Source: Sorangium cellulosum So0157-2 | Lineage (GTDB): Bacteria > Myxococcota_A > Polyangia > Polyangiales > Polyangiaceae | Direction: 5' to 3' | Length of the DNA: 64,000 nucleotides | Assembly: GCF_000418325.1 (NCBI RefSeq) | Contig: NC_021658.1 | Span: 14,178,501 to 14,242,500 of the forward strand | Shown: piece by piece, positions 57,829 through 64,000 of the stretch | Layout: every line of letters begins with the position of its first letter | How positions within the stretch are numbered: position 1 is the first letter of the stretch | Program-made: the position numbers and the translations under genes | Notes under the pieces: generated by a model | Told to the model about the DNA's origin: nothing | Seen by the model: the letters and a program-made list of their open reading frames with translations, nothing else | The model's database searches: none

Positions 57829-58905
57829 TCACCGCCGCAGCGGCGCCGCGGGCGCGGGCTTGCGCAGGCGCTTCATCGTCTGCTCCCGCTCCCGATCGCA
57901 CTGCGCGCGCCGCGCCTTGGCCAGCGCCACCCAGTGGTCGTTTCCGGGGGCGCGCGCGATGTACGACTCCCACGCAGCCACGGCCTGCAGGTAGGCCTCC
58001 GCGCGCGCGGCGCCGAGCTCGGCGCTCCGCGCCGCGGCCCAGTGGCCGAGCGCGGCGTACCAGGCGTCGTCGTACGGGGGCACGTAGAACCAGCCGGCGC
58101 CGTTGATCTGCTGGTCGTTCCGGTCGTAGGTCCTCGCGAGCCGGATGTGCTCGATGGCGCCCTCGAGGTCGCCCGACCGGTCGAGCGCCACGGCGAGCCC
58201 CCAGAGCGTGGTCACGCCGTAGCGGAACATGTCGAGCGACCCGAGCGTCGAGAGCGCCGCGCGGTAGCCCTCGACCGCGGCGGTGATGTCGCCGAGCGCC
58301 ATGTGCGCCTCGGCCTGGTTGGCCAGCAAGAGCGCCCGCGACGCGGCGTGCGGCTCGAGCGCGAGCGCCGCGTCGTACGCCTTGATCTCCTCCGTGTACC
58401 TGCCGAGCCGCGCATAGCAGACCGCGAGCGCGTGCCACGCGTCGGCCCGGGAGGGCGCCGGCGGGTGGGCGCGCAAGAGCCCCTCGAGCGTCGCGACCGC
58501 GCCCTCCACGTCGCCGAGGTGCTCCAGGATGTCGGCGTAGCGCAGCCGCACCGACGGATCGCGCGAGGTCGGCGCGCCGGCGCGCTCGTACAGGGTGCGC
58601 GCCTCGCGCAGCCAGAGCGGGCCGATCTCGTCGACCCGCTCGAGGAGCGGCGAGCGCCGGAGCCGGTCGTACCGGGCGAGGAGCGCGTCGGCCTGAGCGA
58701 TGAGCGCCGCGCGCTCGTCGGCCGCCGGATCCAGCGCGCGGGACCAGACGGTCGGCGCCGCGCGGAGGGGCGCCGCCGCGAGCGCGAGCGCGAGGAGCGC
58801 CGCGAGGCCGGGCAGGCGAGGCCGCCGCGGCGTGCGCGGCGGCCGGGGCAGGCGCGGCGGCCGGGGCAGGCGCGGCGGCCGGGGCAGGCGCGGAGCCTGG
58901 CTCAT
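57829..58905 (-). CDS. Periplasmic TPR-repeat protein, second of a coupled pair
   Basis: 358 residues from the ATG at 58905, which overlaps the upstream gene stop (ATGA). The N-terminus is basic and repetitive (LPRPPRLPRPPRLPRPPR, from three 18-bp DNA copies at 58840-58893), then a hydrophobic stretch LPGLAALLALALAAAPLRAA, a signal sequence. TPR units follow (ADILEHLGDVEGAVATLEGL, DAWHALAVCYARLGRYTEEI, LLANQAEAHMALGDITAAVE, LAVALDRSGDLEGAIEHIRL). It is likely a periplasmic scaffold acting with its partner. Confidence 0.85.
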   Translation of the reverse strand: MSQAPRLPRPPRLPRPPRLPRPPRTPRRPRLPGLAALLALALAAAPLRAAPTVWSRALDPAADERAALIAQADALLARYDRLRRSPLLERVDEIGPLWLREARTLYERAGAPTSRDPSVRLRYADILEHLGDVEGAVATLEGLLRAHPPAPSRADAWHALAVCYARLGRYTEEIKAYDAALALEPHAASRALLLANQAEAHMALGDITAAVEGYRAALSTLGSLDMFRYGVTTLWGLAVALDRSGDLEGAIEHIRLARTYDRNDQQINGAGWFYVPPYDDAWYAALGHWAAARSAELGAARAEAYLQAVAAWESYIARAPGNDHWVALAKARRAQCDREREQTMKRLRKPAPAAPLRR

Positions 58906-60149
58906 CGCGCGCCCCCTGCGCCCGGCGCGGGCGGCTGCGGGGCGCGCCCGGCCGCTCCGGTCGCCGCGGCGCGCGCGGGCCGCTGGCCCCCGCCGCCGCC
59001 TCTCCGGAGCGCGTCGAGGCGCGCGCGCGCCGCCGCGGCCCACGGCCCCTGGCCGCCGGCGCCCGACAGGTACGCCTCCCAGCGCGCGATCGCCGCCGCC
59101 GTCATGGTCCGCTCCAGCGCGAGCGCCTCGAGGGCGAGCCTGTCCTCCGGGACCGCGAGGTAGTCGACGGTGCGCAGGCGCGCCGCCGCGCTGGCGAGAT
59201 CGTCGGCGGCGTGCTCGCGGGCGGCCGCGCCGGCGTGCGGGTCGGCCGCGCGCGTCGCCGCCTCGGCGCGGTGGTCGGCCGCGCGGGCGCGCGCGGCCGC
59301 CGCGCGGGCGCGCGCCGCTGCCTGGGCGCGGGGGTCGCCCCCGGCGCCCGCGTCGGCCGCCTCGCCGTCGAGCGCGGCGTCGGCCTGGGCCTTGTCGCCG
59401 GCGCGGTCCAGCGCGAGCGCGAGCGACAGCGTGACGTCGCGGGCGAGCTGCGTCTGCGCGCGCTGGCGCGCCTCGCGCAGGTAGGCGATCGCCTCGTCGA
59501 GGTCGCCGCGGGGGCCCTCCGCGGCCGCGCCGGAGGGCGGCTTCGCGGCCGCGCCGGCGGCGGCCATCGACAGGTGCGCCGCCTCGAGCAGCACGAGCGC
59601 GCGCTGATCGGCGGTGCCGAGCAGGTCGATGCGCGGGACGAGCGCGCGGTAGATCGCGATCGCCTCGTCGCGCTTGCCGGTGCGGGCGAGCGACCGGGCG
59701 AGATCGTGCATCGTGTGGGGGTCCTCGACGCTGCGCGGATCGATGCCCCGCGCGCGCTCGAAGGCGCGCCCCGCGTCCTCGGGGGAGCCGAGGGCGAGGG
59801 CGGCGCGGGCGAGCAGGACCTGCGGCGCGGCGTGCCCCGGGAGGAGCTGGTCGGCGAGGCGCGCCGCCTCGCGCGCCGCCTCCGGGTTGCTGCCGAGCTG
59901 CGCCTGGCCGCGCGCGAGCAGGTCGCAGTAGCGCGGGAGCTCCGGCGCGCGCGCGCGCTCCCAGACCGTGGGCCCCCGCGCGATGGCCCGGCTGGACCGC
60001 GCCGAGCACTCGGGCGGCCGCCCCGCCGCGGCCGCCGCGGCGACGAGCTCGCCGCCCGCCTGACCGGCGTGGGCGGTGAACGGGAAGGCGAGCGGGAAGG
60101 CGAGCGGGAAGGCGAGCAGGGCCGTAAGCAACAGCGGGCCGGGGTGCAC
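58902..60149 (-). CDS. Periplasmic TPR-like repeat protein, first of the pair
   Basis: 415 residues from a GTG at 60149 (VHPGPLLLTALLAFPLAFPL), a signal with a duplicated FPLA unit (15-bp DNA repeat) and a site after AHA. The body has TPR/SEL-like units (LARAALALGSPEDAGRAFER, DLARSLARTGKRDEAIAIYR, VTLSLALALDRAGDKAQADA) and an Ala/Arg-rich helical region. The stop overlaps the start of the next TPR gene. No good Shine-Dalgarno sequence; an in-frame start upstream would lack a signal. Scaffold role inferred. Confidence 0.8.
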   Translation of the reverse strand: MHPGPLLLTALLAFPLAFPLAFPFTAHAGQAGGELVAAAAAAGRPPECSARSSRAIARGPTVWERARAPELPRYCDLLARGQAQLGSNPEAAREAARLADQLLPGHAAPQVLLARAALALGSPEDAGRAFERARGIDPRSVEDPHTMHDLARSLARTGKRDEAIAIYRALVPRIDLLGTADQRALVLLEAAHLSMAAAGAAAKPPSGAAAEGPRGDLDEAIAYLREARQRAQTQLARDVTLSLALALDRAGDKAQADAALDGEAADAGAGGDPRAQAAARARAAAARARAADHRAEAATRAADPHAGAAAREHAADDLASAAARLRTVDYLAVPEDRLALEALALERTMTAAAIARWEAYLSGAGGQGPWAAAARARLDALRRGGGGGQRPARAAATGAAGRAPQPPAPGAGGAR

Positions 60150-60344
60150 GGCCGGAGTGTACCAGCGACGCGCCCCGGAGGCCCACGTCGGGCCGGCGGC
60201 GGCGGGCTGCGATCCGGTTGATCGGGCGGGCGATGGTCCGTTATGGTGCCCGAGGTGACAGCGCCGACGGGGGGCGTTCGCGGGTCGTGCTTCGTTGGAC
60301 TCCGCAGCCTTGGCGTCTCGTGAGGCCAGAGGAGGATCGACATC

Positions 60345-61013
60345 ATGGGCGAGGTGATTCGCAAGGATGCGCCGGCGGACGACATCATCGGTGACGTGCG
60401 CGCGACGCTCCAGAGCGCTTCTGCGAAGGGGGGGTCCCTCCGGGAGCTCGCCGAGCAGCGGCTCGTGCCCGTGCTGACGCTCTTCGACGGGGTGGAGGCC
60501 CAGCGCAACGCCGCGCGGTCCGAGGCGGAGCCGCTGCTCGCCAAGGTGGAGGCCGAGTCCGCGCGCGCCGACGACGCGCTCGGCAAGGTCGCCGACGACG
60601 TCTGGAACGCCGTGGGCCGTCCGTCCGCGGATCCTGCGCTGTCGATCCTGTTCCCCGGCGGCGCGGCGTATTTCGCCGACTACGAGGACGGCGACATCAC
60701 GGGGCAGCCGGATCGGCTGGAGGTGCTCGCGCAGCTGCTCGGCTCGGGGATCCACCCCAAGCTCAGCCTGGACAAGGCGCAGGCGGCGGCGGCCGAGGTG
60801 AAATCGGCGGCCGCGGCGCTGCGATCGACGGTCGAGGCGACCCGGCTCCCGCTCGAGCGGCTGAGCGTGCTCGATCGCATCCGCGCCGCGGTGGCGAAGA
60901 GCGCGCACATCGAGCTCGTGCACCTGAAGCGCCTCTACAAGGCCGCCGGCTTCACCGAGGCGGAGATCCACGGCGTCATCCCGGATCGCGGCCGCGCGCG
61001 GCGCCGGCTGTAG
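60345..61013 (+). CDS. Hypothetical helical protein, 222 aa
   Basis: Not recognised. ATG at 60345 follows AGGAGGATCGAC. No signal peptide. Mainly long helices (LVPVLTLFDGVEAQRNAARS, LLAKVEAESARADDALGKVA, AAAEVKSAAAALRSTVEATR) with a conserved-looking centre DPALSILFPGGAAYFADYED and a terminal helix LKRLYKAAGFTEAEIHGVIP. Codon use is normal. It might be a coiled-coil structural or packaging-related protein, but nothing specific supports this. Confidence 0.75.
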   Translation: MGEVIRKDAPADDIIGDVRATLQSASAKGGSLRELAEQRLVPVLTLFDGVEAQRNAARSEAEPLLAKVEAESARADDALGKVADDVWNAVGRPSADPALSILFPGGAAYFADYEDGDITGQPDRLEVLAQLLGSGIHPKLSLDKAQAAAAEVKSAAAALRSTVEATRLPLERLSVLDRIRAAVAKSAHIELVHLKRLYKAAGFTEAEIHGVIPDRGRARRRL

Positions 61014-61117
61014 GGCGCCGCGCCCGTCTCGTCGACGGCTCGGCGGCTCGGCCGGCGCCGCAGCTCGTCAGACGGCGTCCGGCGCGGGCGAGCGCGGCGC
61101 CGGCGCGCTATGCCGGC

Positions 61118-61924
61118 TCACGGGCGATGGCCGGGGCCCGAGCCGCGCGACGTGCTGCGCCCGTAGCCGCCGTAGGGCGGGTAGGCCGGCATGTAAGGCC
61201 CGTTGGGGCCGTAGTAGACGGGGCCGTAGTACGGGGCGCCGTTGCCGTAGTACGGGGCGCCGTTGCCGTCGTACGGCGCGCGCGGCGGATTGCCGTTCTC
61301 GGAGACGTACGGGGTGCCGATGCGCGAGGTGAGCGACGCGGCGAACGAGAGGTGCCGCGACGTGGCCTCCCGGATATCGGGGACGAGGTGAGAGATCCCC
61401 GGGTACAGCTCGGGTCCGACGACGACGAGCTGCTCCTTGAGATGGGCCAGGAACTCCTGGTGCCGGACGATCTGGAGGTTGACGTACGTCCAGTCGAAGC
61501 TGCGCCCGCTGAGCCCTTCGAGCGTCTGTTGATCCGACGCGCCCTGCTCGACCAGCGTCCGGCTGACCTGGTTGTCGGCCGGCGTCACGCCGGCCTGCCC
61601 GAGCGCGGCCCGGAGCTGCTGGTTCGCGGCGGTGTGGTGATTGAGCAGCTCCTGGGCGAGCTCGATGACGTACGCGTCCGTCCCGCGGGTCAGGGCGGTC
61701 TGCGCCTCGGCGATCTGGATCGTATCGAAGGCGTCGATCACCGAGGCGAGCTCCGGGATCGAGAGCGTGAAGGCCAGCGATGCGGATCCGACCGCCTCTT
61801 CCGCGCTGTCCTGGTCCGCCGCTGCGAGGCCGTCGTCTCCCGCGGCGACGGAGCAGGCGCTGGCCCCCGCGAGCGCCAGGGTTGCGATCCATGCAAAACG
61901 AAGAGAGTCGATTCGAAACTTCAT
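61118..61924 (-). CDS. DUF4142 (ferritin-like helical) lipoprotein
   Basis: 268 residues from the ATG at 61924, just after GGGGGGAAG. Signal with lipobox (GASAC). The helical DUF4142 domain shows IQIAEAQTALTRGTDAYVIE then LAQELLNHHTAANQQLRAAL and VNLQIVRHQEFLAHLKEQLV, with spaced His/Glu/Asp residues. The C-terminal tail is Tyr/Gly/Asn/Pro-rich with near repeats (GNGAPYYG twice). Envelope location; the family is of unknown function and may bind metal. Confidence 0.86.
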   Translation of the reverse strand: MKFRIDSLRFAWIATLALAGASACSVAAGDDGLAAADQDSAEEAVGSASLAFTLSIPELASVIDAFDTIQIAEAQTALTRGTDAYVIELAQELLNHHTAANQQLRAALGQAGVTPADNQVSRTLVEQGASDQQTLEGLSGRSFDWTYVNLQIVRHQEFLAHLKEQLVVVGPELYPGISHLVPDIREATSRHLSFAASLTSRIGTPYVSENGNPPRAPYDGNGAPYYGNGAPYYGPVYYGPNGPYMPAYPPYGGYGRSTSRGSGPGHRP

Positions 61925-62355
61925 ACTTCCCCCCATGTCAATGACGGAAGCGGCGCCGGCGCCGGAGCGCTTGGCGGTGATGCCTGGCCCGCCCCGTCAC
62001 GTATCTTGAACTGCTCTGGGGATATGCAAGCGAGAGATCGTCAAATCGATGATGCTCACGAGCGCACAGGATCGGTTGAATCGTCGGCGCCGCGCGACGG
62101 ACCGGCGCGCGGGTGCCACCTCTCCATGTGGCTGAACGGACGAGGGCGCTGCCCGGGCGGCGGCGCCCGCGTGGTCACGGGAGGTCGAGAGGGGCAGGGG
62201 AGCGGCGCTGTCGGGGGATCGGCGAGGTGCCGTGTCCAGCCGCGGCGGAGGCGGCGGGACGGACATCGATGCTTTCCTGGAGGAGGCCCGCGCGCGGGCG
62301 GCGTGCTCCCGGCGAACCATGCGCGAACGGCGCGCGAACGGCGCGCGAAGGTGCG
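61925..62355. other. Intergenic region, 431 bp
   Basis: Both flanking genes are on the minus strand; this lies upstream of the DUF4142 gene and downstream of the methyltransferase. I see no gene, hairpin or repeat beyond ACGGCGCGCGA duplicated just after the methyltransferase stop (about 62327-62348), which could aid termination. Confidence 0.45.
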
Positions 62356-63171
62356 TCAGTCGGCGGTCTTGGCCGGTTTGCGGGCCACGACGCCGACGGT
62401 GCCGTAGTAGATGCCCCACGCCGCGGGGTCGGCGGCGAACCTGGCGTATCCGGCGAGATCTTCCGCGCTGATCCGCCCGGTCGCGAGGTACTTGTCCTGG
62501 AGCTGGGTGGCGGAGAGGCTCATGATCTCGGACAGCGGGTGGCCGCCCGGGCACAGCGGCACCTCGTTCTCGACGGCCTCGATGGCGAGCCCTCGCGACG
62601 CGAGGATCGCGGGCAGGCGCAGGCCCAGCCCCGGGTCCTTGCCTTCGGCCTGGAACATCGCGAGGATCGCCTGATTCACCCGATCGAAGGCCGCGATATC
62701 CGGGCCGGACGCGCCCCTGGCCGCGGTGAAGTCGGGCTCCTCGAGCACGAGGCGCCCGCCGGGCTTCAGCGCCGCGAGCATGGCGTCGAGGAGATCCTGG
62801 AAATGGGCGTTGTGGATGAGCACGTAGCGGGCGTGCACCAGATCGAAGCGCGCCGCGTGAAAGTCGAGCCGGCGGATGTCGCCTTCGATGATGCGGACGC
62901 CCGGCAGCTGAGAAGCATCCATGAACCCGACATCGAGGTCGACCGCGACCACCTCGCCTTCCTGGCCGACGCGCTCTGCCATCCAGGAGGCGATGGACCC
63001 GGCGCCGGCCCCCACCTCGAGGCAGCTCCAGCCGGGACCCATCCCGGACGCCTTGAGCAGGCGCCAGCTGGCGGGGTCGAAGAACCCCTCGATCCGCCGC
63101 AGGCGCTCCAGCTCTCGCGCGCGCTCCGAACCCGCAAACGTGTAGCTGTCCTCGGCCATAGGGATGGACAT
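62356..63171 (-). CDS. Class I SAM-dependent methyltransferase
   Basis: 271 residues from MSIPMAEDSYTFAGSERARE. The SAM-binding loop is LEVGAGAGSIASWMAERVG, motif II is VVAVDLDVGFMDASQL, and post-I RIIEGDIRRLDF; FDLVHARYVLIHNAHF and LKPGGRLVLEEPDFTAARG complete the fold. It resembles UbiE/small-molecule methyltransferases of Actinobacteria and myxobacteria. Substrate unknown. The start at 63159 (MAEDSYTF) is possible. Confidence 0.88.
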   Translation of the reverse strand: MSIPMAEDSYTFAGSERARELERLRRIEGFFDPASWRLLKASGMGPGWSCLEVGAGAGSIASWMAERVGQEGEVVAVDLDVGFMDASQLPGVRIIEGDIRRLDFHAARFDLVHARYVLIHNAHFQDLLDAMLAALKPGGRLVLEEPDFTAARGASGPDIAAFDRVNQAILAMFQAEGKDPGLGLRLPAILASRGLAIEAVENEVPLCPGGHPLSEIMSLSATQLQDKYLATGRISAEDLAGYARFAADPAAWGIYYGTVGVVARKPAKTAD

Positions 63172-63370
63172 AATAGTCCATTCCGCTGAGGAAGAAGCGA
63201 ACTTCTCCTCGCCCGGCCCTCCGCCGATTCGTGGAGTGACCTACACGGGGAGCTGTTCGGCCCAGGCTGGACAGCCGCGCTCGTGGCGGCGATATGTCCA
63301 GACGTGAGCCTCCCGGCGGACGCCGCAGGAGGTGGTCGGTCCGCCGACCCCTACGCCCGCCTCCCTCACG

Positions 63371-64000
63371 TCACGCGAGCGCCCGGCGCAGCGCGAGCAC
63401 CGCCAGCCCGCCCACCCCGAGCGTGGCCGCGGTGCTCAGGAACTTCCTTGCCGTGGAAGGCGCCGGCAGGAACGCGGTGGCGCTGAGCGCCGCGAGCGGG
63501 GGCGACGTGCGCGCGGGCGCCGACTCGGCGGCCGGCGGCGACGCCGCGGCGTGGATCGGCGCGGTCTCGGCGAACAGATCGAGCATCTCGCGCACGAAGG
63601 CGGGCAGATCCTGCGGCCCGCGGCTCGACAGCCAGTTGCCGTCGCGCACCGCCTCCTCGTCGCGCCAGACGCCGCCCGCGTGCACGATGTCGTCGCGGAT
63701 GCCGGGCCAGGACGCGAGCTGCCGCCCGCTCACGAGCTCCGCCGACGCGAGCACCCAGGGGCCGTGGCAGATCGTCGCGATCGGCTTCCGGAGGTCGTCG
63801 AACGCGCGCACGAACCGGCGCGCCTCCTCGCTCTGGCGCAGGAGATCCGGGTTGATGAACCCCCCCGGCAGGAGCAAGCCGTCGTACTCGGCCGGATCCG
63901 CCTCGCCGAGCGTCCGGTCCACGCGCACCCTCGCGCCGGGCTCGTGGAGGTTCATCCCGCGGATCTTGCCGTGACGGAGCGAGACGACGTCCACCGTCGC
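63371..64000 (-). CDS. DJ-1/PfpI family protein (5' partial)
   Basis: The frame is open to the window edge, so the N-terminus is missing. Visible: GLLLPGGFINPDLLRQSEEA and the nucleophile-elbow Cys in PIATICHGPWVLASAELVSG, with GVWRDEEAVRDGNWLSSRGP, the PfpI/YhbO signature. Unusually the domain is followed by a Pro/Ala linker and a hydrophobic C-terminal segment (FLSTAATLGVGGLAVLALRR), a possible membrane anchor. Family members act as chaperones, glyoxalases or proteases; which applies is not known. Confidence 0.87.
   Translation of the reverse strand, partial: ATVDVVSLRHGKIRGMNLHEPGARVRVDRTLGEADPAEYDGLLLPGGFINPDLLRQSEEARRFVRAFDDLRKPIATICHGPWVLASAELVSGRQLASWPGIRDDIVHAGGVWRDEEAVRDGNWLSSRGPQDLPAFVREMLDLFAETAPIHAAASPPAAESAPARTSPPLAALSATAFLPAPSTARKFLSTAATLGVGGLAVLALRRALA

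Overview
The window is very GC-rich, gene-dense DNA with strong G/C preference at third codon positions, many secreted lipoproteins with Gly/Ala/Ser-rich linkers, beta-propeller proteins, PAS/GAF sensor kinases and few classical operons. Together with the numerous degraded gene fragments this fits a large-genome myxobacterium (Polyangiales, Sorangium-like). That placement is inference from composition and gene families; no rRNA or marker gene is present.

Left part (1-9.4 kb): an ADP-ribosylglycohydrolase that runs off the left edge converges on a ribose-type sugar ABC operon (binding lipoprotein, double ATPase, permease). A GH114-like secreted lipoprotein follows, then a FIST sensor-histidine kinase pair and a small XRE regulator. 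The 9.4-27.5 kb part holds a 1 kb spacer with an 8-bp repeat hairpin, a secreted HEXXH protein, a leucine-rich-repeat lipoprotein with an internal duplication, a TetR/SDR divergent pair with visible operators, an FMN reductase followed by two gene scraps, a PAS-PAS hybrid kinase, a carboxylic acid reductase, a HAD phosphatase, a sorbosone-dehydrogenase-like protein with its own cytochrome c, and a trans-aconitate-type methyltransferase.

The 27.6-33 kb part looks mobile or acquired. It has an NTF2-like/SDR operon with a divergent LysR regulator, a 5'-truncated IS4-type transposase, a complete but frameshifted IS1380-like element with 26-bp terminal inverted repeats, and a 310-bp array of ~22-bp repeats bounded by inverted ends that resembles a deleted IS21-type element. 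A MarR/DUF4336 divergent pair with a 16-bp perfect operator palindrome follows.

The 33.9-54 kb part is mixed housekeeping and accessory: a DUF4832/DUF4874 lipoprotein, hisC, a GcvR-like ACT protein, a higA antitoxin with only the tail of its higB toxin left, two HAD enzymes (one at 23.2 kb, one at 39.3 kb), Uma2-type nuclease-fold proteins, a DUF2277 protein, a cytosolic GAF-sugar-binding-GAF-STAS fusion, an SBBP propeller, a lipase with a coupled partner, a WYL regulator divergent from a GST, and two large propeller lipoproteins (one with a CXXCH haem motif).

The 54-64 kb part has a second Uma2 paralogue, a 32-bp A-B-A-B repeat array, a degraded TonB-like lipoprotein and a lower-GC island that holds the tail of a probable toxin, its likely intact immunity gene and a second immunity-like scrap. 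Then come a double bacterial-PH membrane protein, two coupled TPR proteins, a conserved-looking unknown, a DUF4142 protein, a methyltransferase and a DJ-1/PfpI protein running off the right edge. No tRNA, rRNA, CRISPR array or secondary-metabolite megasynthase was seen. The most unusual items are the STAS fusion sensor, the toxin/immunity debris island, the IS21-like repeat element and the in-frame receiver-domain scrap behind the FMN reductase stop codon.
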